Assembly (NCBI GenBank): GCA_003149635.1
Contig: QCWI01000005.1
Span: forward strand, 1-64,000
Reading direction: 5' to 3'
DNA: 64,000 bases
Origin: Fluviicola sp. XM-24bin1
Lineage (GTDB): Bacteria > Bacteroidota > Bacteroidia > Flavobacteriales_D > Crocinitomicaceae
The position numbers and the translations under genes are program-made. The notes under the pieces are model-generated. The model was given only the letters and a program-made list of their open reading frames with translations, made no database searches and was not told where the DNA came from. Below are positions 48,412 to 57,217 of this stretch, in pieces (the stretch's first letter is position 1; each line of letters opens with the position of its first letter).

Positions 48412-48681
48412 CAAGAATGTCTTTTTCAAGCTGACACTGGAGAATTTTTATTGATTCAGTTTAATGGCATTTCGAAAGAAAATGGCACATCACTCTTGGG
48501 ATCATACTTATCGCTATTGCTCAAAACACCAGAACCGGAAAGCATACTTTCCGAACGATTCCATTTTGTATTTGCGCAACTGAAACTCATCTCGTCATTT
48601 GAATGGCTGTCTACAATTTCATCCCAAGTTTTTGATTTGTCGCAAGATAGGCTTTTTTTAATAGTCTTTGATACCACCACA

Positions 48682-48699
48682 TTATTGTGTATTACAGAT
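48682..48699 (+). other. attR, right junction of the mobile element
   Basis: Element sequence TTATTGTGTATTACAGAT (48682-48699) meets chromosomal GTAGCGCTGGTAGG. GAT (48697-48699) is the base triplet shared with attL; TTATTGTG is the inverted copy of the word beside attL. Confidence 0.8.
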
Positions 48700-49449
48700 G
48701 TAGCGCTGGTAGGTGGAGGTTCGTATCCGCAGCCTGGAGAAATTTCGCTAGCTCACAACGGTGTTCTATTTCTTGACGAACTTCCTGAGTACAAAAGAAG
48801 CGTTTTGGAAGTAATGCGACAGCCCTTGGAAGATCGAACGGTGACCATTTCCCGAGCAAAATTCACTGTAGATTACCCTGCGAATTTTATTTTGGTCGCG
48901 GCCATGAATCCTTGTCCTTGCGGCTACTACAATCACCCTGAACGCGATTGTACCTGCAGTTCAGGAACTGTTCAACGCTATCTGAATAAAGTCTCAGGGC
49001 CGTTATTGGATCGCATTGATTTACATGTGGAAGTAACGCCTGTCGATTATGAAGATCTGTCATCAACAATGGAACAGGAAGGAAGTACGGAGATACGAGA
49101 GCGAGTATTGAGGGCTAGGGAGGTGCAGTGCAAGCGATTTCTAGATCGGAATTCCTTGAAAGATGAATCCAATTGCCTTGAGGATGTTCCGCTGGAGAAC
49201 TTCAACGCGCGTGTTTCAGCCAATGCAGAAATGGAATCCAGACATCTCCGAAGGTATTGTCAACTGGATAAGGCAAGTGGTGATCTGATCAAAAATGCGA
49301 TGAACAAACTGGGATTATCCGCCCGCGCTTACGACAAGATTTTGAAAGTTGCTCGAACGATAGCTGATTTAGATATGAGTGCTGATATTCAAGTGAAGCA
49401 TGTCGCAGAGGCGATACAGTGCAGGAGTTTGGATAGGAGTATGTTGTAG
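48700..49449 (+). pseudogene. YifB/ComM-type ATPase, C-terminal fragment
   Basis: The last 249 residues of the interrupted yifB/comM-type gene: VALVGGGSYPQPGEISLAHN, Walker B NGVLFLDELPEY, the MNPCPCGYYNHPERDCTCS Cys motif, GPLLDRIDLHVEV and the C-terminal sensor-2 region (LSARAYDKILKVARTIADL). The frame is open back to a TTG at 48451 through element sequence, but nothing supports translation from there. With 35901..36734 it makes one continuous 527-residue frame. A bidirectional terminator follows. Confidence 0.92.
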
Positions 49450-49471
49450 TATTGAAGTCTCAAGGTCAAAA

Positions 49472-49502
49472 AAATGCACTTGAGACAGATTCAAGTGCAT
49501 TT
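49472..49502. terminator. Bidirectional terminator after the yifB fragment
   Basis: AAATGCACTTGA faces TTCAAGTGCATTT, with A-rich and T-rich ends on both sides. It lies between two convergent genes. Confidence 0.85.
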
Positions 49503-49519
49503 ATGGTAAAATGTACTTA

Positions 49520-50101
49520 TTAATTCCGCGATGGATAGATTCCTTCCAAACAGATAATATAGTTAATGGTAAGCGAAGGTTGCATATTGTTAACCGGCTG
49601 ACTATTGCCAGTGTAAGACGTGGTGCTTTGTTCATTGTTACCTTCTTCATCAGTAGTTACAGTAGCATGATCAGCTGTATTCATATTAACAGATCTAACC
49701 GATTCTTTCTTAACAACTACTGTTTCGTTTGAATTTGTGCTGTGATTATGGGAAGGCAAATTATTAACCGTAAGATTAACTGCCTCTTCCCCTTTCTTTT
49801 CGCCCAGGTTGGTTTGATTCAATCCTGGCCCTTGACCTTCACCTATCGCGACTCTACCTCTCAAGTCTGGAAGTGCGAATGTTGACACGCCATCTCCTCC
49901 ATAAGTTGTACCAAGAATTGAGAATAGTGCAGAATACTGGTTAATAGGTAGAAGCTGTCCATGACAAAGCAACCAACTTCTCGGTGCAAAGTTCCCGGTA
50001 AACATTCTTATTTCGCCAATATAAGGATCTTGAGCACGCGCAGTATTAATAGATGCGGTAAGAAATAGACCAACTAATGTAACAAGTAATTTGGTTTTCA
50101 A
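49520..50101 (-). CDS. Exported phage-tail-collar-domain protein (MdpB-like)
   Basis: A 193-residue protein with a signal peptide (cut near residue 23, ARAQD) and one collar domain: YIGEIRMFTGNFAPRSWLLC, GQLLPINQYSALFSILGTTY, GGDGVSTFALPDLRGRV and the C-terminal MQPSLTINYIICLEGIYPSR. A Ser/Thr/Asn-rich insert sits before the last part. The domain is known from phage tail fibres and from microcystin-dependent proteins of bacteria; exported single-domain versions are frequent in Bacteroidota and not understood. No other phage gene is adjacent. Confidence 0.87.
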   Translation of the reverse strand: MKTKLLVTLVGLFLTASINTARAQDPYIGEIRMFTGNFAPRSWLLCHGQLLPINQYSALFSILGTTYGGDGVSTFALPDLRGRVAIGEGQGPGLNQTNLGEKKGEEAVNLTVNNLPSHNHSTNSNETVVVKKESVRSVNMNTADHATVTTDEEGNNEQSTTSYTGNSQPVNNMQPSLTINYIICLEGIYPSRN

Positions 50102-50234
50102 AATGTAGTTTAATTTAATATCAAAATTACACCTTTACCAGTTGAAAAACAATCGTTTGTTTTTTCCAGTCAATGAACTTTGAAAATATTTGAAATAATC
50201 ATTTAATAGTCTTGTCGAAAAAACAACCATTGTT

Positions 50235-50978
50235 TCAGTTTTGATTTCTTACTACCTCAACTCGCGTTCCCGTCCTCCAGCGCTCTCGTAACAGTGCATT
50301 AGTGCTCAATTCCGCAACAACATAAATATTGCTTTGGAAGGCTTTGGAATACTGCGCTTTTTCTATCATAACGCGATCATCAATGTAGTTGGAATGAATG
50401 AAATATAAGGTTCCATTTTCCTTGTACAAATAACCTACATGATTGTCCAAACCAACAAAGTAAATGGCGTCTTCCATGGATTGCATGCGCTTTTCCAGCG
50501 TTTCATATCCATAAACCGTAAAGTAGTTGGAGTCAACAATGGCGAGGGATTTAGCTTCATTCAATCCCGCTTGTTGCGCCAAATGATATCGGTTGATGAC
50601 GATTCCCAAATGTTCTAAAGTCGTTGAAACGAAATACCCGCAGGCAATTTCTCCCTTTCGAGGGATGGCAGTATATCCGTTAAAATCCCACTCTGTACCG
50701 TACCAATGTGGAATGATTTGATTGATCAGAAAATTCTCGAAATCTTCCTTCGAGTTTTGACTTGTTTTCTTCTGGCGAATTTGCGCTTTTAACGAATTAT
50801 AGTTGCCTTCTGGAATCAGGTTGATCTGTAAATTGGCTGTGTCCACAAGTGAACTATCAATCTCTACAACAGTCTTTTCTGCGCTTCGATCGCTTTCTGC
50901 TTTGGTGCTATTCGCACTATTTACTTGACATCCAATCGCGAAAGATGTCAAAATCAGGAGGGTATATGCAAGGTTCAT
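50235..50978 (-). CDS. Lipoprotein, possible cysteine-peptidase-like fold
   Basis: A 247-residue exported lipoprotein (lipobox IGC near residue 17). The centre contains GEIACGYFVSTTLEHLGI, a Cys at a helix start, and later NHVGYLYKENGTLYFIHSNY, with a His in a beta strand; this is the arrangement of NlpC/P60- and CHAP-like cysteine peptidases or amidases. No named family is certain. It may act on peptidoglycan in the periplasm. It is flanked by unrelated genes. Confidence 0.65.
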   Translation of the reverse strand: MNLAYTLLILTSFAIGCQVNSANSTKAESDRSAEKTVVEIDSSLVDTANLQINLIPEGNYNSLKAQIRQKKTSQNSKEDFENFLINQIIPHWYGTEWDFNGYTAIPRKGEIACGYFVSTTLEHLGIVINRYHLAQQAGLNEAKSLAIVDSNYFTVYGYETLEKRMQSMEDAIYFVGLDNHVGYLYKENGTLYFIHSNYIDDRVMIEKAQYSKAFQSNIYVVAELSTNALLRERWRTGTRVEVVRNQN

Positions 50979-51135
50979 AACCTTGTAATGCTCTTTTATG
51001 ACGCAAGTAACAGTTTTGGTTACATTTTTTATTTTGCTCTTGAAATAGAATTTAAATTGGGATTAAATCAATACTACCAAATCATAGATATTAAATTGAA
51101 TTTTGTAAACGCCGCTGAAGGGTCAAACTTAGACG

Positions 51136-51723
51136 TTGTCTTTTTTCAAAAAAAATATAGTAAGCTTCGTAGACGATGTTGTAGATTGGAAAGTCATTCA
51201 CACAGAAGGAGGCGGATGGAGAACACCTTTCACCTTTTCAACTGATTTTCAGGTGGCGGTGCAAAATGAAGATGGTGCGCCAACTCCTCGATTGTCGGCA
51301 AAAACAGGCGAAAAGTTGATTGTTGAAATGAACGAAGGAAAAATGACATTTGCGGCTGCAGGAAACGCATCGAATCCCAAATTTCTCGAAATTGAAAACC
51401 ACTTACCAAATCAAAGTATTAATGCGCTGGTGTATCGCAATGGAGAATTGGTAGCGCGTGAAGATGGAGGAGGGCCATCACAGATCGCCACTTTTGAATT
51501 GGATCATAGGATCTGGGTAGGCGTGTGCAGTGGAGTAGAACAAGGGAAACGACTTGGGAGCAAGGTTGTACGCGAAATCAACGCTTTACTTGACTTGTAT
51601 GGAATTGTATCAGCAGATATCGTAATGACAGGAGGAGGGGGACTGATTCAAATCCAAACTGGGGATATAAATTTGAACTGCAGAATGTCGTTCAAGCCTA
51701 ATAGTCAGAAAAGGCTCTGCTGA
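51136..51723 (+). CDS. Hypothetical protein, 195 aa
   Basis: A 195-residue soluble protein without signal peptide. The upstream stop at 51130-51132 leaves the TTG at 51136 as the only start. Two halves are visible: a beta-rich N-terminal part (EGGGWRTPFTFSTDFQVAVQ, NALVYRNGELVARED) and a second part (IWVGVCSGVEQGKRLGSK). The last 26 bp overlap the convergent ABC ATPase gene. I do not recognise the family. Confidence 0.65.
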   Translation: MSFFKKNIVSFVDDVVDWKVIHTEGGGWRTPFTFSTDFQVAVQNEDGAPTPRLSAKTGEKLIVEMNEGKMTFAAAGNASNPKFLEIENHLPNQSINALVYRNGELVAREDGGGPSQIATFELDHRIWVGVCSGVEQGKRLGSKVVREINALLDLYGIVSADIVMTGGGGLIQIQTGDINLNCRMSFKPNSQKRLC

Positions 51724-52411
51724 TTAAGTTTTCCTTGAATGTCCCTGCTGGAAGATGCGACAGTCTTCTTTCTCTGGAATCGACCACTAAGAAGTCAGCA
51801 CCAGAAGCTACGCTTTGATCGATGTCATGAGAAGACAGAATGATGAATTTATCGTGAGATTTCCCCAATTCCATGAGCTTTTTGACGATCTCAGTTTTAT
51901 TCTGGTAATCAAGAAATGCCGTTGGTTCGTCTAGTGCGATAATATCTGTTCCTTGCGCAAATGTTCTCGCAATGGCAACCATTTGGCGTTCTCCGTCACT
52001 CAACTCATTTGTGAACCGTTCGGCGAGCTGTTGAATTCCCAGCGAGTTCAATGCTTGTTCGACCATTTCTTTATCGTGCTGATTCAACTTGCCAAAGAAA
52101 GCGGTATGCGGACTTCTCCCCAGAGCAATGTACTCTTTTACTTGTAAGAAATCTACTACCGGGAATTGCGTTTGAACGAAAGCAATTTTCTTCGGACGTT
52201 CCGATTCCGAGAGCGCATGAATAGAGTGGTCGTACAATGAAATGGTTCCAGAAACTACTGGAAGACTGCCTGTAAGTGTTTTTAAGAAGGTAGATTTTCC
52301 AGAGCCATTCTTTCCAATCAAGATGTAAACGCCAGGAGTCAACTGGAGATCATCCACCGCGACCAACATCTGTTGCTTGTAACCAATAAGGAGTCCTTTC
52401 GTCGTGATCAT
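51698..52411 (-). CDS. ABC transporter ATP-binding protein (FecE/BtuD type)
   Basis: A 237-residue ATPase of the iron-siderophore/cobalamin importer group: Walker A IGKNGSGKST (about residues 32-41), a signature LSDGERQMVAIART in place of LSGGE, Walker B IIALDEPTAFLD and the switch ILSSHDIDQS. Its start overlaps the permease stop by 4 bp, and the whole set reads binding protein, permease, ATPase. It powers uptake by the complex on the cytoplasmic side. Confidence 0.92.
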   Translation of the reverse strand: MITTKGLLIGYKQQMLVAVDDLQLTPGVYILIGKNGSGKSTFLKTLTGSLPVVSGTISLYDHSIHALSESERPKKIAFVQTQFPVVDFLQVKEYIALGRSPHTAFFGKLNQHDKEMVEQALNSLGIQQLAERFTNELSDGERQMVAIARTFAQGTDIIALDEPTAFLDYQNKTEIVKKLMELGKSHDKFIILSSHDIDQSVASGADFLVVDSRERRLSHLPAGTFKENLISRAFSDY

Positions 52412-53406
52412 CTCAGTCGTCTTAAAACCAATAATATTACAAATGGAGCACCAATTATCGACGTCAGCGCGTTAATTGGTAGGGCAAACTCCGATTCTAC
52501 GGATTGAATAAGAATATCGCAAACCAGGAGGAAAATTGCACCGGTCAATAAACTTCCCAAGATCAAAGAGCCATGACTTTGCGTCTTCATCACGATTCGA
52601 ATCAAATTCGGAACGGCCAAACCTACAAATGCGATTGGGCCACAGAATGCCGTAACTACTCCTGTAATGACAGCTGTGATTAAGATTATAACGAGGCGTA
52701 CTTGTTTGATTCGTACACCTAGCAATGACGCTTCTGATGCACCCAAAACCAACAAATTCAGCGGTTTTACTACGAGAAATGCCCCCAAAATAGTAATGGA
52801 AAATGCAGCGAAGAAGATCGGTAATTGATCCAAGGTCACAGCTTGTAACGATCCTAGTGTCCAGAGGGTGAACAACTTCAGCTCTTCCAAGCCACTGGCC
52901 GATTGAAGCAAGGAAACAATGGCTCCTGTGAAGCTTCCAAGCATCAGTCCAATGAGGAGCAAGGAGATTTGCTGTCGAACAACCGACGAGAAAAAGACGA
53001 TGATTAATCCAAAGAGGAAAGCACCGATCAATGCATTGGCTACAATTCCCAAATCGGAACTTAGAACCGGGATTCCCGCCATGATTGCCAAAGCAACGAA
53101 TAAACTGGCTCCCGAGTTAATTCCAAGAACATAAGGGCCTGCCAAGGGATTGTTGAATAAAGTCTGCATGAGCAATCCGGCAACAGATAATCCGGCACCG
53201 GCAATTAACGCGGTAAGCATTCGAGGGATGCGGAGTTCCCACACTACCACATGTTTCAATTCGGAATCCTGAAAATCTGTGAGAGCGCTCAAGAATGTAC
53301 CTCCATCAATATCAATCTGACCTGAGAACAAATGCCAAATAGCGACGACTGGCAAGAGAATCACTAGCGCTAAAAGAAAGATTCTATTTCTGGAAGATAG
53401 ACTCAC
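52408..53406 (-). CDS. FecCD-type ABC permease
   Basis: A 332-residue inner-membrane permease with about nine to ten membrane segments and the family motifs RIPRMLTALIAGAGLSVAGL, NPLAGPYVLGINSGASLFV and FVGLAVPNLIRI. Single-gene permeases of this group work as homodimers. It overlaps both neighbours by 4 bp. Substrate (ferric siderophore, heme or cobalamin) cannot be read from the sequence. Confidence 0.93.
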   Translation of the reverse strand: MSLSSRNRIFLLALVILLPVVAIWHLFSGQIDIDGGTFLSALTDFQDSELKHVVVWELRIPRMLTALIAGAGLSVAGLLMQTLFNNPLAGPYVLGINSGASLFVALAIMAGIPVLSSDLGIVANALIGAFLFGLIIVFFSSVVRQQISLLLIGLMLGSFTGAIVSLLQSASGLEELKLFTLWTLGSLQAVTLDQLPIFFAAFSITILGAFLVVKPLNLLVLGASEASLLGVRIKQVRLVIILITAVITGVVTAFCGPIAFVGLAVPNLIRIVMKTQSHGSLILGSLLTGAIFLLVCDILIQSVESEFALPINALTSIIGAPFVILLVLRRLR

Positions 53407-54470
53407 TTTCTTACCGGAGAATAATAACGGAATGAATAATTAGGATCCATTTCAGGATGAAAGATATGAGCTAGATCAGCAAGCATGTAATCCGCATGGA
53501 AGGCACTTTCTTCCCAAAATAAGTTCGTCTTAGCCGAGTAACAATAAATGGCATCTTCGCTGGCAGGAAGCAATTCAGCGTGAGGGTTCAGTTGCAACAA
53601 TTGATTCCACTTCGAGACTCCGGGATTCAGCCAAATTTGGGTTTCCTGATTGTCCTCAAGGATTTTTTCAATCGGCAGAGCCAGGCTTTTACCACCTTTC
53701 GTGTCCTTGTAACGGTAGTTGCCGCCAGCATCTTTCATCAAAATGCCAAAGTAATTTTCCCCCGAAGGTGCGTACCAACTTCCTCCAATCAGATTTCCAG
53801 AAATAACCGTTGGCTTTTCATTCATATTTTTGACTTTCTCAGCCGTTGCATTGTATCGGGATTCAATCGCGCTGAATAGGTTGCAAGCTTCTTCAAATTG
53901 TCCAGTCATTGCACCAATTACTTTGATCCATTCGGCTTTCGCCAGAGGATGTGCTTCGAGCCAATCGTTCACAATGAGGAGTTTTACGCCCAGTTTCTCC
54001 AATTTCTCTTTGTGAGGAAAATCCGTATTGACGTAATTGTATAGGATGACATTGGGTTGAGCATCTGCAACACGTTCCAATGATAATTGCGCAAAATCTC
54101 CATATTCCTTGACTTTTCCTTTGCGAAAGCGCTGCTTCAATTTCTGATCATGCAGTTGATTCTCTGCTGTCACTCCGATGAGATAATTGCGTTGATTCAA
54201 TTCACAGAACATCCCGGTCAAGGTGGCCGTAAGACAGATTACGCGTTCGTTCTTCTTTTCTGAAATTTCTAAGGATTGAACGACATCCTTTGTGTCTGGA
54301 TCAAGCAATTCCAATAGGAAATCATTGCCTTTTTGCTTCAATCGAAAGAACTCGGCATACTTGAGTTCAACATCGGCATAATCCGAAGGATCAATTTTCG
54401 AATCCTCGTCTTTACCAGTACATCCAAGAAGGGTTACTGAGAATGCCAATAAATACAGGAGTTGACGCAT
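53403..54470 (-). CDS. ABC transporter substrate-binding lipoprotein (FepB/BtuF-like)
   Basis: A 355-residue lipoprotein (lipobox LLGC near residue 17) with the class III periplasmic-binding-protein pattern: ICLTATLTGMFCELNQRNYL, SLERVADAQPNVILYNY, a long helix and GSWYAPSGENYFGILMKDAG. It collects the substrate for the permease and ATPase encoded directly after it. No TonB-dependent receptor is in the window to name the ligand. Confidence 0.9.
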   Translation of the reverse strand: MRQLLYLLAFSVTLLGCTGKDEDSKIDPSDYADVELKYAEFFRLKQKGNDFLLELLDPDTKDVVQSLEISEKKNERVICLTATLTGMFCELNQRNYLIGVTAENQLHDQKLKQRFRKGKVKEYGDFAQLSLERVADAQPNVILYNYVNTDFPHKEKLEKLGVKLLIVNDWLEAHPLAKAEWIKVIGAMTGQFEEACNLFSAIESRYNATAEKVKNMNEKPTVISGNLIGGSWYAPSGENYFGILMKDAGGNYRYKDTKGGKSLALPIEKILEDNQETQIWLNPGVSKWNQLLQLNPHAELLPASEDAIYCYSAKTNLFWEESAFHADYMLADLAHIFHPEMDPNYSFRYYSPVRK

Positions 54471-54503
54471 GGTGCAAAGATGCCAAAAAGCGATGGAATA
54501 GAC

Positions 54504-54857
54504 CTATTCAGGTGTTTTAGTGACCGTAAATTTTTTCGGTTTCTTGTATTCTACAAAGATAAAAGTGTTCAACGCTTCCTCCACGGAATCAAAACTTACT
54601 CGAACCGTTTTGTAACCAACGTAAGTGAACTTAATGGTGATTTTCTCTTTGGTATAGCTGGAAACATCTAATTCAAAATTTCCTTCAATGTCAGTGAAAG
54701 CACCAATGGAAGAACCTTCAATAAAGGCTGTAACTCCGATAAGCGCATCTCCTTTTTCCGAGACTTTACCATTGATTACGCCATCGCCTTCTGCGTTTTG
54801 TGCAAATGTCGATAGACTAACAAGGAGACTGAATGTTACGAGTAGAATTGATTTCAT
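54504..54857 (-). CDS. Exported carboxypeptidase-regulatory-like domain protein
   Basis: A 117-residue exported protein: signal peptide (KSILLVTFSLLVSLSTFA) and one domain with INGKVSEKGDALIGVTAF, IGAFTDIEGNFELDV and IKFTYVGYKTV, the CarboxypepD_reg-like beta sandwich that usually begins TonB-dependent receptors. Here it ends after the domain plus a basic tail, with no plug or barrel. The ATG at 54857 is used. It lies 33 bp after the ABC binding protein gene start on the same strand. Confidence 0.8.
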   Translation of the reverse strand: MKSILLVTFSLLVSLSTFAQNAEGDGVINGKVSEKGDALIGVTAFIEGSSIGAFTDIEGNFELDVSSYTKEKITIKFTYVGYKTVRVSFDSVEEALNTFIFVEYKKPKKFTVTKTPE

Positions 54858-54892
54858 TCGATTGAATTTACTTCGAAAATAGCGATTTAAAA

Positions 54893-57019
54893 TCAAGGGA
54901 TTTGCACCCCCATCAAAAGCATATCGTCAATTTGACTTGTTCGCACCATCCATGACTGCATGGCTTTCGCGACTGCCCTTTTCTGATCTTCCATTGGAAG
55001 ATGCGCATTTTCAAGAATCAATGCTTTCAGTCGTTTGGTGAGAAATTTCTTCTCATCTTGGCCACCAAATTGATCTGGAATACCGTCAGAGAAGGTATAA
55101 AGTTTATCTCCGGATTTCAGTGGAATGGTCAAGGTCGAAAATCGAAAATCGGCATCCTTGGTGTCATTCCCAATGGCTTGGCGATCGCCTTTGTAAACGG
55201 TAATCTCATCATCCCGAAGCAAGTACAAAGGCATTTTGGCACCAGAATATTGCAATTCCATCGTATCGAAATTGATGGCGCAGAGGGCTACGTCCATTCC
55301 GTCGCGTATTTCTTGTTCCTTAAACTCCGGATTCAATTGTGAATTGATTTCGCGATCTATAAAATCCAACGCTTCGCCGGGCGTATTAACATCGCTTTGA
55401 ATCTTGCTAAGCTTCAAGAGGTTGTTACAAACCACGCTAACAAAGGCTCCCGGAACGCCATGACCCGTACAATCTGCAGTAGCATACAATAACAATCGTT
55501 GTGGATTTTTCCCAGAGGTTGTTACTTCCTCCATCCAGTAGAAATCGCCACTCAGAACATCTTTGGGTTGAAAGAAAATAAAAAAGTCGGTCAGCCATTT
55601 TTGAATCTGCTGATGGGGTGGAAGCAAGGCCGATTGAATCCGTTCCGCGTAGTTGATGCTATCCATCAAGTCTTGATTCTTTTCTGCTAATTCCGCGCGT
55701 TTTTGCTCAATCTCTTTGGTTCGTTCTTTTACTGTTGCCTCTAATCGGAGGTTCGTTTCTTGAATGAGGCGGTTGCGTGCTTCTAGTTCATCAACTAGTA
55801 ATTTCTGTGTCGCCTCCTTTTCATCTTGCATTTGCTTGTATTTACCCGCCATCAAAATGGACAAACAGATGATTTCAGCCAAGGTCCCTGCTTTCAGACC
55901 GTACTGCGTGTATTCCGGAGCATCAATTACGCCTACATTGCCGAGAATGAAGAACATTCCACCAGAGAGCAATAGGAACAGCCCGGTTAAGAACAATGGA
56001 CTTACCGTTTGGCGTTTTCGCACTCGAATTCCGATCACAAGCAAGAATATCAGCGATAACAGGCTAAACAAGTTGATCAACGGGTAGCACGTTTCAAAGA
56101 TCACTCCTGGGATTAATGAGGCCAAGGTTGTTACCGCCACCTGTCCGAGGAAGATGTTTGAAATCAGTAAATTACGACCTCTCAGTTCAAGGTATTTAGT
56201 GGCGTAGCTCAATGCGAAGAAAACAGTCGTTCCAGCGATGAGAATTACGCTATGATGCGTCATGTAACCACCTGAAGTAAAAATATATTGATGCACATAT
56301 CCATCCAACGCGAATTGAAGCAACCCGGCAAAGGCCACATACACAGTATATAAAAGGAACAGTCGATCGCGCAAGAGGATATAAAACGTCCCGTAAATGA
56401 TGATCACGAATATGAAAATACCGTAGAAAATTCCTGCACGGAATTGTCGTTTTTGACTAACTTTTTCAAATTGCTCCTCCGACCAAAAAATCATTGGAAG
56501 TGTTACGGCTTCTCCGTCGCTCCCGATCACCAAAGCATAATTAATCGTCGAATCTTTTGGGATGAAGAGTGGGAGAATGCTACGATTGTTATGAATCGAT
56601 TTTTTATCAAAAGGAATTCCGTCTCCAGCAATTCCTTCTACATATCGCCTTTTTGATCGATGCGTTTCGTGAAGAATACGAACGTAATTCGTAATGGGAC
56701 GGGCAGTTTCTAAATAGAATGTTTGACTCTTTCCTGTGTTATTTTTGATTGCAAAATAGATGAAGTAATAGGATGTCGTAAAGTCGAGATTTTCAACAGA
56801 GCTTTCAATCGATCTACCCCGAAGATTCTTGTTTTGAACTCTTTCAAAATATTCGCGATATGTGTACAATGAATCTGATTCATAAATCGTAAACTCGCTC
56901 GCAATCGATCGATTCAAATTCTTTCCAGATCCATCAAAAACAAGGGTATCCTGAGCTTCAGCTCCAAAAGGGATTAGAGCAAATAGCAGTAGCCAAAAAG
57001 AAACAAGCTTTCGAAGCAT
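54893..57019 (-). CDS. 7TM-DISM receptor with SpoIIE (PP2C-type) phosphatase domain
   Basis: A 708-residue membrane signalling protein: signal peptide, periplasmic 7TMR-DISMED2-like domain (about 20-180), seven membrane segments (about 185-395), a coiled coil (about 400-460, EARNRLIQETNLRLEATVKE) and a SpoIIE phosphatase (QPKDVLSGDFYWMEE, ATADCTGHGVPGAFVSVVC, YTFSDGIPDQFGG). Metal-binding aspartates (GDFYW, DCTGHG, DGIPDQ) are complete. Such proteins dephosphorylate anti-sigma antagonists or other targets after an extracellular cue; the target is not visible here. The ATG at 57019 is chosen because it opens the signal peptide. Confidence 0.92.
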   Translation of the reverse strand: MLRKLVSFWLLLFALIPFGAEAQDTLVFDGSGKNLNRSIASEFTIYESDSLYTYREYFERVQNKNLRGRSIESSVENLDFTTSYYFIYFAIKNNTGKSQTFYLETARPITNYVRILHETHRSKRRYVEGIAGDGIPFDKKSIHNNRSILPLFIPKDSTINYALVIGSDGEAVTLPMIFWSEEQFEKVSQKRQFRAGIFYGIFIFVIIIYGTFYILLRDRLFLLYTVYVAFAGLLQFALDGYVHQYIFTSGGYMTHHSVILIAGTTVFFALSYATKYLELRGRNLLISNIFLGQVAVTTLASLIPGVIFETCYPLINLFSLLSLIFLLVIGIRVRKRQTVSPLFLTGLFLLLSGGMFFILGNVGVIDAPEYTQYGLKAGTLAEIICLSILMAGKYKQMQDEKEATQKLLVDELEARNRLIQETNLRLEATVKERTKEIEQKRAELAEKNQDLMDSINYAERIQSALLPPHQQIQKWLTDFFIFFQPKDVLSGDFYWMEEVTTSGKNPQRLLLYATADCTGHGVPGAFVSVVCNNLLKLSKIQSDVNTPGEALDFIDREINSQLNPEFKEQEIRDGMDVALCAINFDTMELQYSGAKMPLYLLRDDEITVYKGDRQAIGNDTKDADFRFSTLTIPLKSGDKLYTFSDGIPDQFGGQDEKKFLTKRLKALILENAHLPMEDQKRAVAKAMQSWMVRTSQIDDMLLMGVQIP

Positions 57020-57217
57020 GCTCCAATATAGAAAATTGTCCTGAACGATCGGAAGGCGCAGACTAAGGTTCTCGCCATGCCTGACGGCAGGCAGGAAGTC
57101 AAGCAGTAGTACAGTCAAATTATCGAATAGTCAAATCGTCATGCAGTCGAATAATCGAACTTCCTTAAAATCAACTTAATGGTATATTTATTGCAACGAC
57201 TTCTAATAAAATCAAAA

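Larger units (their letters stand above)
36735..48699 (+). mobile_element. About 12-kb serine-integrase element inserted in a yifB/comM-type gene
   Basis: Boundaries come from the split host gene: joining 36734 to 48700 restores HTISD-VALVGGG in frame and a 527-residue YifB, close to the family length. The element has a large serine integrase 50 bp inside its left end, a small serine recombinase, a helicase with a small DNA-binding-like protein, an exported nuclease, small membrane proteins, a type IX cargo protein and unknowns. It looks richer in A+T and in AGA/AGG codons than the flanks. No relaxase, type IV secretion, capsid or terminase-large gene is recognised, so it is probably a non-autonomous integrative element or phage-satellite-like island (inference). 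Confidence 0.9.

Noticed and set aside
48451-48699. Upstream extension of the yifB C-terminal fragment from a TTG
   Set aside because: It is element sequence with no relation to the family and no ribosome-binding signal; the fragment is better described from the junction.
36735-48699. Conjugative element or complete prophage
   Set aside because: No relaxase, coupling protein, type IV secretion, capsid, portal or large terminase gene can be recognised.
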